DNA from: Variovorax sp. PAMC26660
GTDB taxonomy: Bacteria; Pseudomonadota; Gammaproteobacteria; Burkholderiales; Burkholderiaceae_C
Direction of reading: 5' to 3'
NCBI RefSeq assembly: GCF_014302995.1
Contig: NZ_CP060295.1
Location: forward strand, 2,905,501 to 2,969,500
DNA length: 64,000 nt
The position numbers and the translations under genes are program-made. Below, one piece after another: positions 7,981 to 15,452 of this stretch. Each line of letters begins with the position of its first letter. Position 1 is the stretch's first letter. The notes beneath the pieces are model-generated. The model ran no database searches and was not told the origin of the DNA. It saw nothing but the letters and a program-made list of their open reading frames with translations.

Positions 7981-9441
7981 ATGTCTTCCCCGCACAGTCG
8001 CCTGCGCACCGAGTGGTGCCCCAGCATTCCCCGCGAGTTGATGGCCGGCGCCGTCGCCACCTTCGCGCTCATCCCCGAGGTCATCGCTTTCTCTTTCGTG
8101 GCCGGCGTCGATCCGGCGGTCGGGCTGTTCGCCTCGTTCGTCATCGGGATCGTCATCGCGTTCACGGGCGGGCGGCCGGCCATGGTGTCGGCGGCGGCCG
8201 GGTCGGTGGCCCTGGTGGCCGCGCCGCTGGTGCATGCGCACGGCCTGCCGTACCTGCTGGCCGCCGGCGTGCTGGCCGGCGCGATGCAGGTCGTGTTCGG
8301 GCTGCTTCGGCTCGGGGTGCTGATGCGCTTCGTGTCGTCGTCGGTGCGCACCGGTTTCGTCAATGCGCTGGCGATCCTGATCTTCGCGGCGCAGATGCCG
8401 CACTTCATCGGCGCCAACACCGCGACCTGGGCCATGGTCGGGCTGGGGCTGGCCATCATCTACCTGCTGCCGCGCATCACCACGGCAGTGCCGTCACCGC
8501 TGGTGTGCATCGTGGCCGTGACGCTGGTGGGCCACTGGCTGGGCCTGCCGCTGAAGACGGTGGCCGACCTGGGGCAACTGCCCGGCGCGCTGCCTGCCTT
8601 CGCGCTGCCCGAGGTGCCGCTCACGCTGGAGACGCTGCGCATCATCGCGCTGCCGGCATTCGCCATCGCGATGGTCGGCCTGCTCGAATCGATGATGACG
8701 GCCAGCGTGGTCGACGAACTGACCGACACGCCGAGCTCGAAGAACCGCGAATGCAGCGGCCTCGGCGTGGCCAACGTGGCGGCCAGTTTCTTCGGCGGCA
8801 TTGCGGGCTGCGGAATGATCGGCCAGACGGTGAGCAACGTGCGCTACGGCGGGCGAGGGCGGCTGTCGACGCTGTTCGCCGGCGCGTTCCTGCTGATCCT
8901 CATGGTGGCGCTGAAGCCCTGGGTGTCGCAGGTGCCGGTGGCGGCGCTGGTGGCGATCATGGTGATGGTCTCGGCCTCGACCTTCGACCGGGGATCGCTG
9001 CGCGCGCTGGTGCGTCACCCGCGCATGTCCAGCGCGGTGATGCTCGCGACGGTGGCCGTTACCGTGGCCACCGACAACCTGGCCGCGGGCGTTGCCACCG
9101 GCGTGATGCTGAGCGGCGTGTTCTTCACCTTCAAGGTGGCGCGGCTGCTGCATGTGGATGTGCTGCCGGGCGAAGACGGCGGCGCGCAGGTCTACCGCGT
9201 GAGGGGCCAGGTGTTCTTCGCGTCGGCCGACATGCTGGTGGACGCCTTCGACGTGCGCGAGATCGATGGCGCGCCCGTGCACATCGACGTGTCGGAGGCG
9301 CATTTCTGGGACGTCACAGCCGTGGCCGCGCTGAAGAAGGTCGTCGAGCGGCTGCGCAAGCACGGCAGCGTGGTCGAGGTGAGCGGGCTCAACCAGGCCA
9401 GCCAAGATTTGATCCTGCAACTGGACGCGGCGCCGGACTGA
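7981..9441 (+). CDS. SulP-family anion permease with C-terminal STAS domain
   Basis: 486 residues. The N-terminal region has the SulP opening (PRELMAGAVATFALIPEVIAFSFVAG is the family hallmark region), followed by about ten or more hydrophobic helices, with GMIGQTVSNVRYGGRGRLST in the conserved mid-protein region. Roughly residues 395-486 form a STAS domain (DVSEAHFWDVTAVAALKKVV contains the regulatory Ser/Thr-region fold). SulP proteins carry sulfate, bicarbonate or dicarboxylates; the subtype cannot be decided here. The gene is convergent with the liv operon that follows. Confidence 0.88.
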   Translation: MSSPHSRLRTEWCPSIPRELMAGAVATFALIPEVIAFSFVAGVDPAVGLFASFVIGIVIAFTGGRPAMVSAAAGSVALVAAPLVHAHGLPYLLAAGVLAGAMQVVFGLLRLGVLMRFVSSSVRTGFVNALAILIFAAQMPHFIGANTATWAMVGLGLAIIYLLPRITTAVPSPLVCIVAVTLVGHWLGLPLKTVADLGQLPGALPAFALPEVPLTLETLRIIALPAFAIAMVGLLESMMTASVVDELTDTPSSKNRECSGLGVANVAASFFGGIAGCGMIGQTVSNVRYGGRGRLSTLFAGAFLLILMVALKPWVSQVPVAALVAIMVMVSASTFDRGSLRALVRHPRMSSAVMLATVAVTVATDNLAAGVATGVMLSGVFFTFKVARLLHVDVLPGEDGGAQVYRVRGQVFFASADMLVDAFDVREIDGAPVHIDVSEAHFWDVTAVAALKKVVERLRKHGSVVEVSGLNQASQDLILQLDAAPD

Positions 9442-9468
9442 CCCGGACCGGCGCGCGTCGGCTGGCGT

Positions 9469-10185
9469 TCAAACGCCCAGGTAGCGCGTCCAGAGCGAAC
9501 GGTCCGCATCGAGCGCGGCCGAGTCGCCTTGCCACACGACGCGCCCGCGTTCCAGGATCACGTGGCGGTTGGCCAGCGGCAGCAGGCGCTGCACATACTT
9601 GTCGACCACCAGGATCGCTTCGCCCTCGGCCTTGAGCGTGGCGATGCAACGCCAGATTTCCTCGCGGATCACCGGTGCGAGGCCTTCGGTGGCTTCGTCG
9701 AGGATCAGCAGGCGCGGGTGCGTCGAGAGCGCACGCGCAATCGCCAGCATCTGCTGCTCGCCGCCCGAGAGCTGGTTGCCCGCATTGGCCTTGCGTTCCG
9801 ACAGGCGTGGGAACAGGCCGTAGAGCGCGTCGACCGTCCAGCGCGGCGCACTGCCCGGCCGGGGCCGTGCAAAGGCACGCAGGTGCTCGTCGACGCTGAG
9901 GTTCGGAAACACGTGCCGACCCTCGGGCACGATGGCCACACCGCGCCGCGCGATGGCATCGGGCTTGTGGCCGCCGATGGCCGCGCCGTCGAAATTCACG
10001 TGGCCGCGCATCGGTGCCAGCGTGCCGGTCAGCACCTTGAGCAGCGTGCTCTTGCCCATGCCGTTGCGGCCCAGCAGCGCGAGCACTTCGCCGGGGCGGA
10101 TGTCGATGTCGATGCCGAACAGCACCTGGCTCGCGCCGTAGCCGGCCTCGATCGCCTTCGCTTCGAGCAATGTTGTCGTTGTCAT
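9469..10185 (-). CDS. livF: ABC transporter ATP-binding protein, LivF family (second system)
   Basis: 238 residues on the minus strand, last gene of the second liv operon. Walker A is GRNGMGKST, the signature is LSGGEQQMLAIARAL, Walker B is LLILDEATEGLAP (Ala replaces the usual Pro after DE), and the switch His is replaced: the H-loop region reads ILVVDKYVQRLL, without the usual E/H pair. That segment is often VEQN in LivF. The ATG overlaps the livG stop (ATGA). Together with the four upstream genes it forms a complete HAAT-family importer. Confidence 0.92.
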   Translation of the reverse strand: MTTTTLLEAKAIEAGYGASQVLFGIDIDIRPGEVLALLGRNGMGKSTLLKVLTGTLAPMRGHVNFDGAAIGGHKPDAIARRGVAIVPEGRHVFPNLSVDEHLRAFARPRPGSAPRWTVDALYGLFPRLSERKANAGNQLSGGEQQMLAIARALSTHPRLLILDEATEGLAPVIREEIWRCIATLKAEGEAILVVDKYVQRLLPLANRHVILERGRVVWQGDSAALDADRSLWTRYLGV

Positions 10186-10937
10186 GAGTGGCCTTCCGCT
10201 TCGGTGCCGAGGTAGACGGCCTGCACATCGGGGTGGCCCCGCACTTCGTCGGCCGTGCCGCTCATCAGCACCTTGCCCTGCACCAGCACCGTGAGCCGGT
10301 TGGCCAGGCGGAACACCGCGTCCATGTCGTGTTCGATCAGCAGGATCGCCATCGACGCGCGCAGCGATTCGATCAGCTCGACCATGCGCGCGGATTCGTC
10401 CGGGCCCATGCCGGCCATCGGCTCGTCGAGCAGCAATAACTTGGGCTCAGCCGCGAGCGCCAGCGCCACGTCGAGTGCGCGCTGCGCACCGTGCGGCAGC
10501 GTGCCCGCGACGCGATCGCGCTCGCTGCCCAGTCCCACGCGGTCGGCCAGTGCCACGGCACGGTCGATCAGGTCGCGTTCTTTTGCGCGCGGCGCCATGA
10601 AGCGCAGGCTGCTGCCCGCATGGGCCTGCGCCGCGAGCATGAGGTTGTCGTGCACCGTTTCCTTGGCGAAGACGCGTGTGACCTGGAAGCAGCGCGACAT
10701 GCCGGCCGCCACGCGCTGGTGGTCCTTCAGCGAGGTGATGTCTTTCTCGTCGAGCAGCAGGCGACCGGCGTCGGCCTTCAGCAGCCCGGTGATCAGGTTG
10801 ACCAGCGTGGTCTTGCCCGCGCCGTTCGGCCCGATCAGCGCATGCACTTCGCCGCGCTCCACCGTGAGGTTCACATGGTCGGTCGCCAGCAGTCCGCCGA
10901 AGCGCTTGACCAACCCTTCGATTCTGAAAAGGCTCAT
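10182..10937 (-). CDS. livG: ABC transporter ATP-binding protein, LivG family (second system)
   Basis: 251 residues. Walker A is GPNGAGKTT, the Q-loop is CFQVTRVF, the signature segment LPHGAQRALDVALAL is the LivG-type variant, Walker B is LLLLDEPMAGMGP and the H-loop is LLIEHDM. The start overlaps the end of livM, including the terminal stretch of livM that derives from a short repeat. It is part of the minus-strand operon binding protein - nuclease-like gene - H - M - G - F. Confidence 0.93.
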   Translation of the reverse strand: MSLFRIEGLVKRFGGLLATDHVNLTVERGEVHALIGPNGAGKTTLVNLITGLLKADAGRLLLDEKDITSLKDHQRVAAGMSRCFQVTRVFAKETVHDNLMLAAQAHAGSSLRFMAPRAKERDLIDRAVALADRVGLGSERDRVAGTLPHGAQRALDVALALAAEPKLLLLDEPMAGMGPDESARMVELIESLRASMAILLIEHDMDAVFRLANRLTVLVQGKVLMSGTADEVRGHPDVQAVYLGTEAEGHS

Positions 10938-11920
10938 GGTGTTGTCTTACTCCCTCGCCCCTCTGGGGAGAGGGTGGGGGTGAGGGGCAAGCGGCGCTTG
11001 TACAGTGCGGCCAACCCTTTGGGCGCCCACAACGCAACGGCAATCAACAGCAGTCCGAGCGGCATGTGCCAGTGTTCGGTGTGCTGCTTCAACGCCTCTT
11101 CCAGCACCAGCCAGACGACAGCGCCCACAGGCCCGCCCCAACTGCGCCCAAGACCGCCGATGACCACCATCACCAGCAGCGTTGCCGATTGCGTCCAGTG
11201 CATCGTCGCAGGGCTCACGAAGCCGTTGCCGCCCGCGAGCAGCGCACCGGCCAGCCCGGCGATGGCACCCGCAATCGCGAACGCCACCAGTTGCAGCCGG
11301 AACACCGGATAGCCCAGCGCACGCATGCGCGTCTCGTTGTCGCGAATGCCCATCAGCGCATGGCCGAAGCGCGATTGTGTCGCGCGGTGCAGCCACCACA
11401 GCGCGAGCGCCACGATGGCCAGCACCACCCAATAGAAGTTCGATTCGTTGCCCAGGTCCAGGCCGGGCAGCAGCGTGGGGCGCGACATGAGCGTGTAGCC
11501 GTCGTCGCCGCCATAGCGCCGCAGCGACACCACCACGAAATACAGCATCTGCGCAAAGGCCAGCGTGGTCATGATGAAGTACACGCCGCGCGTGCGCAGC
11601 GCCACCGTGCCGATCAGCGCGGCGACCAGCCCGGCCACCAGCGCGGCGGCCGGCCACATGATCCAGCCCGACATCACGCCGGCGTCGCTGAGCGCCACCA
11701 CCGTGTAGGCGCCCATGCCGATGAAGCCCGCATGCCCCAGCGCGACCATGCCGCCGAAGCCGAGGATGAAGTTGAGGCTCGCCGCGGCCAGCGCCACGAT
11801 GAGCACGCGCCGCACGAAGCCGATGTAGAACTCGAGCCCGAACAGTGGTGCGACCAGTGGAAACGCGGCGAGCAGCAGGAAGACCAGCCCGAGGCCGATG
11901 TAGCGTGAGGGGTGCTTCAT
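10934..11920 (-). CDS. livM: ABC transporter permease, LivM family (second system)
   Basis: 328 residues, mostly transmembrane helices, with the LivM loop GIRDNETRMRALGYPVFRLQ (about residues 195-215). The last dozen residues (LPLTPTLSPEGRG) look unlike LivM and come from a short repeat inserted at the gene end; the family normally stops near the preceding ALYKRR. The start overlaps the livH stop. It forms the membrane channel with LivH. Confidence 0.92.
   Translation of the reverse strand: MKHPSRYIGLGLVFLLLAAFPLVAPLFGLEFYIGFVRRVLIVALAAASLNFILGFGGMVALGHAGFIGMGAYTVVALSDAGVMSGWIMWPAAALVAGLVAALIGTVALRTRGVYFIMTTLAFAQMLYFVVVSLRRYGGDDGYTLMSRPTLLPGLDLGNESNFYWVVLAIVALALWWLHRATQSRFGHALMGIRDNETRMRALGYPVFRLQLVAFAIAGAIAGLAGALLAGGNGFVSPATMHWTQSATLLVMVVIGGLGRSWGGPVGAVVWLVLEEALKQHTEHWHMPLGLLLIAVALWAPKGLAALYKRRLPLTPTLSPEGRGSKTTP
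10940..10992. repeat. Short GC-rich intergenic-type repeat forming the end of livM
   Basis: Contains the CCCTCTCCCCAGAGG-like palindromic core and a CCCCACCC run, read on the minus strand. When translated it gives the PLTPTLSPEGRG tail seen at the C-terminus of many unrelated bacterial proteins where such short repeats have inserted at gene ends. Here it adds about a dozen residues to LivM and keeps the ATGA overlap with livG. Confidence 0.6.
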
Positions 11921-12837
11921 GCGCGCGCCGAGAAAAGGCCCGAGGGCCGGAAGATCAGAACAATCACCATCAGCGCGTACATCGCGACTTCGGCGAACAG
12001 CGGGCCCAGGTCGGCCGCCGTGGCGGGCGGCAGCGTGGCGCGCAGCAGCATCGGCACGAAGGCGCGTCCGACGGTGTCCACCAGACCCACCAGCAGCGCG
12101 GCCACGAAGGCGCCGCGCACCGAGCCGATGCCGCCGATCACCAGCACCACCAGGGCCGGGATCAGGATCGCTTCGCCCATGCCGACCTGCACCGCGACGA
12201 TCGGGCCCATCAGCGCGCCTGCCAGCGCGGCCAGCGCCGCGCCGAGCAGGAACACGCCGTTGAAGATGCGGCCCACGCGCACACCCATCAGCTCGGCCAT
12301 CGGCCGGTCGGACGCACCCGCGCGCACCCGCATGCCGATGCGCGTGTGGTTGACCAGCAGGTACAGCGCCAGCGCCACCAGCAGCCCGCCAGCGAGGATC
12401 ACGAGGCGGTAGGACGGGTAGGGCAGGCCGTCCATCAGGTTGACGGGCCCCGAAAGCGCGGCCGGCGTCGGCGCCATGATCGGCGACGGGCCCCAGACCA
12501 TCGTGACGATGTCGTCGGCCACCAGGATCACGCCGAAGGTGGCGAGCACCTGCGCGAGGTGGTCGCGTGTGTAGAGTCGCCGCATCAGCAGCACTTCGAG
12601 CAGCAGAGCCACCACGACAGTGACCGCCACCGCGATGACGATGGCGGCGGTGAACGAGCCGGTGCGCGTGTGCGCTTCGGCCGCCACATACGCGCCGGAC
12701 ATGAACAGCGAGCCGTGCGCAAGGTTGAGCACGTCCATGATGCCGAACACCAGCGTGAGCCCGGCCGCCAGCAGGAACAGCATCAGCCCATAGCCGAGGC
12801 CGTTGAGCAGCTGCTCCAGAACAAGAATTCCACTCAT
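11917..12837 (-). CDS. livH: ABC transporter permease, LivH family (second system)
   Basis: 306 residues, normal for LivH. The N-terminus EQLLNGLGYGLMLFLLAAGL and the internal VFGIMDVLNLAHGSLFM are LivH hallmarks. RAGASDRPMAELMGVRVGRI is the cytoplasmic coupling loop. It starts only 6 nt downstream of the DpnI-like gene, and the operon continues without gaps, so that nuclease gene is probably cotranscribed. Confidence 0.93.
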   Translation of the reverse strand: MSGILVLEQLLNGLGYGLMLFLLAAGLTLVFGIMDVLNLAHGSLFMSGAYVAAEAHTRTGSFTAAIVIAVAVTVVVALLLEVLLMRRLYTRDHLAQVLATFGVILVADDIVTMVWGPSPIMAPTPAALSGPVNLMDGLPYPSYRLVILAGGLLVALALYLLVNHTRIGMRVRAGASDRPMAELMGVRVGRIFNGVFLLGAALAALAGALMGPIVAVQVGMGEAILIPALVVLVIGGIGSVRGAFVAALLVGLVDTVGRAFVPMLLRATLPPATAADLGPLFAEVAMYALMVIVLIFRPSGLFSARA

Positions 12838-12843
12838 ATCAAG

Positions 12844-13290
12844 CTAGATCAATCGAACAAGGGCGCCGTCAGGAACGGCCGAGAGAACGTAGAGGAACCC
12901 TTGCCATCCCGCTCTTTTGGCCGAGGGGGATAGCGGTGCACGCGCAGAAAAGAGTGCTGGACTTTGAAAGTCCGAGGGCAGGTAGTAGATAGCGAACTCC
13001 GTCGGTGTCTTCAAAACGAGAAACAACGGGAAATAGATTCCCGCATCCATTCGTTCTCTTTGCGGTCCCCACGCCGCGCCAAGGATCTGTCTGGGCATCG
13101 GATCCAGCTTGCGCACCGACATTGACTTCACCTGCGCAAGATAGCCGCAGAAGTCACAGATGAGATCTGCACACTTGAAGTTTGTTGGCAGACGCTTGAG
13201 CGTCTTGGATCTTTTGCAGCTTGGGCATGCGCATTTCTTGGAGACCTCGGTCTCCCCCCAAGCACCAAGCTCCTGTTTTGCTGTAGTCAC
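12844..13290 (-). CDS. DpnI-like PD-(D/E)XK nuclease domain protein
   Basis: 148 residues from a GTG start. A zinc-ribbon-like pair, CPSC (22-25) and CDFC (45-48), brackets D42, followed by Q53-V-K55. This D-X(n)-(E/Q)xK arrangement with two CxxC motifs matches the catalytic core of DpnI, which cuts methylated GATC, and the Dam-replacing family. The protein is shorter than DpnI and lacks room for its C-terminal winged-helix domain. The gene sits between the liv binding-protein gene (20 nt away) and livH (6 nt away). Base composition is visibly less GC-rich than the transport genes, which suggests acquisition. The start lacks a clear Shine-Dalgarno and is preceded by a hairpin. Function is inferred from motifs only. 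Confidence 0.65.
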   Translation of the reverse strand: MTTAKQELGAWGETEVSKKCACPSCKRSKTLKRLPTNFKCADLICDFCGYLAQVKSMSVRKLDPMPRQILGAAWGPQRERMDAGIYFPLFLVLKTPTEFAIYYLPSDFQSPALFSARAPLSPSAKRAGWQGFLYVLSAVPDGALVRLI

Positions 13291-13308
13291 GAGTTATTGA
13301 GTAACTCG
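13290..13308. other. Perfect hairpin at the start of the DpnI-like gene
   Basis: Arms CGAGTTA and TAACTCG (7 bp, 5-nt loop) lie between the liv binding-protein stop codon and the GTG start of the nuclease-like gene and include the first base of the GTG. The position could limit translation of the nuclease or set differential expression within the operon. No T tract follows on the minus strand. Confidence 0.5.
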
Positions 13309-13310
13309 AT

Positions 13311-14516
13311 TTACTTCAGCGGGCACTTGTCTGCGTAGCTGTCACCGTAATTGGTGAGCACCGTGTTGATCAGCTTGTTCGTGACCTTGCCCTGTGCATC
13401 CTTGCCGATCACGCGCAGGTAGAAGTTCTCGATCGGGTAGTGGTTGTTGGCGTACTTGAAGTTGCCGCGCGTCGAGGCGTAGTTGGCCTTCTTCAGCGCG
13501 GCGACCACGGCTTCGCGGTTCTGCGCATTGCCACCCGATTGCTTCACGGCCGCGTCCATCGCCAGGATCGCGTCATAGGCCTGTGCGGCATACACCGACG
13601 GATAGCGGCCGTTGTATTCCTTGCGGAACGCGGCCACGAAAGCCTTGTTGGCAGGGTTGTCGAGGTCGTGCGCCCAATGCGAGGTGTTGAACAGGCCGAG
13701 CATCGGCTCGCCCACCGCGCCGATCACGTCTTCGTCGGCCGAGAAGCCGCTGGTCACGAGCGTGATGTCTTTGGACAGGCCGGCGCCCACGAACTGCTTG
13801 ATGAAGTTGATGCCCATTGCGCCGGGCAGGAAGAAGTAGATCGAGTCGGGCTTGGCCGCGCGCAGTTGCGCGAGTTCGGCGGCGTAGTCGATCTGGCCGA
13901 GCTTGGTGTACAGCTCGTCGGCCACCTGGCCCTTGAACTGGCGCTTGAAGCCGCCGAGCGCATCCTTGCCGGCCGGGTAGTTGGGGGCGATCAGCACGAT
14001 CTTCTTGAAGGCGCGGTCTTGCGCGAACTTGCCGGCGGCTTCATGGAACTGGTCGTTCTGATAAGCGGTGCCGAAGAAGAACGCATTGCACTGCGCACCC
14101 GCGAACTGGCTGGGGCCGGCGTTGGCCGAGAGGTACGGCACCTTGGCGTTGAAGAGCGTGGGGCCGACGGCCAGCGCCACGTTGGAGCCGATGGGGCCGC
14201 TGAAGATGTCGATCTTGTCGCGCTGGATCATGCGGTCGACCAGTTGCTTGGCCTGGTCGGGGCTGCCGGCCATGTCGGCCTGCACGAATTCGACGTCCTG
14301 TCCGCCGAGCTTGCCGTTGAGCTGCTTGATGCCCAGCGCAAAACCGTCGCGCGCTTCGGCGCCCAATGCCGCGAAAGGCCCCGAGATGTCGAGGGCCAAA
14401 CCGACCTTGACGGGAGCGGCCATGGCCGACACCGCCGTACCAAGGGCTGCGCCGCAGAGCAACAGCGAGAGCAGGGTGCGCGGCAGCGCGGGCGACTTCG
14501 GGGACAGGTGGCTCAT
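13311..14516 (-). CDS. livK: Branched-chain amino-acid type ABC transporter substrate-binding protein
   Basis: 401 residues from the ATG at 14516, which follows a GGAGAACCC ribosome-binding site. An upstream in-frame start (14564) has no site and lies before the signal peptide. Residues 1-33 form a signal peptide ending at AMAAPVKVG. The mature part is a Leu/Ile/Val-binding-type periplasmic protein (DISGPFAALGAEARDGFALGIKQLNGKLGGQD region). It delivers the ligand to LivHM. Members of this subfamily in Burkholderiales often bind aromatic acids; the ligand is unknown here. Confidence 0.92.
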   Translation of the reverse strand: MSHLSPKSPALPRTLLSLLLCGAALGTAVSAMAAPVKVGLALDISGPFAALGAEARDGFALGIKQLNGKLGGQDVEFVQADMAGSPDQAKQLVDRMIQRDKIDIFSGPIGSNVALAVGPTLFNAKVPYLSANAGPSQFAGAQCNAFFFGTAYQNDQFHEAAGKFAQDRAFKKIVLIAPNYPAGKDALGGFKRQFKGQVADELYTKLGQIDYAAELAQLRAAKPDSIYFFLPGAMGINFIKQFVGAGLSKDITLVTSGFSADEDVIGAVGEPMLGLFNTSHWAHDLDNPANKAFVAAFRKEYNGRYPSVYAAQAYDAILAMDAAVKQSGGNAQNREAVVAALKKANYASTRGNFKYANNHYPIENFYLRVIGKDAQGKVTNKLINTVLTNYGDSYADKCPLK

Positions 14517-14600
14517 GGGTTCTCCGACTGGGAAGGATGAAACGACGCACCGGCACTGCGCCATGCAGCACCGGCGACATCGAACCGTTGATAGCTAAAT

Positions 14601-14628
14601 ACTTTAACCATAAACGATTCAGTGTCAA
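14601..14628 (-). promoter_or_regulatory. Probable sigma-70 promoter of the second liv operon
   Basis: On the minus strand TTGACA (14628-14623) is followed after 16 nt by TAAAGT (14606-14601), about 85 nt upstream of the binding-protein start. The surrounding DNA is AT-rich compared with the region. A good match by eye only. Confidence 0.55.
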
Positions 14629-14710
14629 CGGTGCTAGCACGAATGGTGCCAGTGGTCCGTGTCACTTCCTGGTGCGCGGGCTCCGTTTTCAGGGGCCCGC
14701 TTGTCCCGGA

Positions 14711-14950
14711 TCAGCCGAAGGGATTGGCCGTCGCGAACCACAGGCCGATGCCGGTGGCGATGATGAATGCACCGTCTGTCACACCCGCAATCAGGAAGAA
14801 CTTGGTCTGCAGCACGTCGACCATTTCGGGTTGGCGGGCGGTGCTTTCCAGAAACTTCTGGCCGACCAGTCCGATGCCGAGGCAGGAGCCGAGTGCGGCA
14901 ATGCCGATCAGCAAGGCGACTGCGAGGGGAAGGATGTTGAAGCCGGTCAT
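14711..14950 (-). CDS. Orphan F0-type ATP synthase c-subunit-like protein
   Basis: 79 residues, the length of AtpE. Two hydrophobic helices flank the polar loop with the conserved RQPE (39-42). D59, in AGVTDGAF, occupies the proton-binding carboxylate position. The first helix has a weaker Gly/Ala pattern than canonical AtpE and includes C23 (GSCLGIGLVG). A strong AGGAGA ribosome-binding site precedes the ATG. No other atp genes are nearby: the neighbours are the liv binding protein and a structured repeat. It may be a duplicated c-subunit that assembles in a mixed ring, or may do something else in the membrane. Confidence 0.8.
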   Translation of the reverse strand: MTGFNILPLAVALLIGIAALGSCLGIGLVGQKFLESTARQPEMVDVLQTKFFLIAGVTDGAFIIATGIGLWFATANPFG

Positions 14951-15100
14951 GGTGTTTTCTCCTGGTTGGTTGATCGATGGACGTACTTTCCCAGAGCGGG
15001 TGCGCGGGGTCCATGACGTGGGAGGTCATGTCCTGTACGAACGGCCAGTCTTTCGTGAGACGTGACGGATTTCGCGTTGCGTGGTTTGGGCGCTGCTGCT

Positions 15101-15349
15101 GTTCAGGGCGCCGCTCACGCCGACACGGTGCTCTTTTTCGCGAATGTCCCCCGCTTCGCTCCTCCTTTATTTCGCGAAAAAGAGCCCCGTATCGACGTGA
15201 GCACTCAGAGCGGTTGTTGATCGACGATCACCAGCAGCGTGCCCAGGTGCGAATGGCACTGGGTGTTCCCCGCAGCGAAATAAAGGAGGAGCGAAGCGGG
15301 GGACATTCGCACAGGGGAGCACCCGGTGTCATTCGCACGCACCCCGAAT
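15101..15349. repeat. Structured intergenic repeat, copy 2 of 3
   Basis: Same two-hairpin architecture as the copies at 6671 and 29250: hairpin 1 at 15125-15190 and hairpin 2 at 15247-15338. The loops are reverse complements of each other and identical to those of the other copies. The region between the hairpins differs most between copies, so selection appears to act on stems and loops. It lies between the orphan c-subunit gene and the terminator of the large cytochrome gene. Confidence 0.85.
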
Positions 15350-15385
15350 GCACTCGCCCTGAAGAACAGCAGCGCCGCCAAGCAC

Positions 15386-15428
15386 AAAAAAAGCCGTGCA
15401 GAAAACCCCAACGGGTCCCCTGCACGGC
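15386..15428 (-). terminator. Rho-independent terminator of the large di-heme protein gene
   Basis: Perfect 9-bp arms GCCGTGCAG / CTGCACGGC at 15393-15401 and 15420-15428 with an 18-nt loop. On the minus strand they are followed directly by a run of seven T (15392-15386). It starts 25 nt after the stop codon of the minus-strand gene ending at 15453. Confidence 0.85.
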
Positions 15429-15452
15429 CGTGAATGAATCAGAAATCGAACG

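Noticed and set aside
6685..8403. A 572-residue minus-strand ORF across the repeat and SulP gene
   Set aside because: It crosses the structured repeat and is antisense to the SDR and SulP coding regions.
12844..13290. The small protein between binding protein and livH as an accessory transporter subunit
   Set aside because: It has no signal peptide or transmembrane segment and shows the CxxC/D/QxK pattern of DpnI-like nucleases instead.
15101..15349. Repeat as an insertion sequence
   Set aside because: It has no transposase ORF and no flanking target duplication that I could find; its conserved parts are stems and loops.
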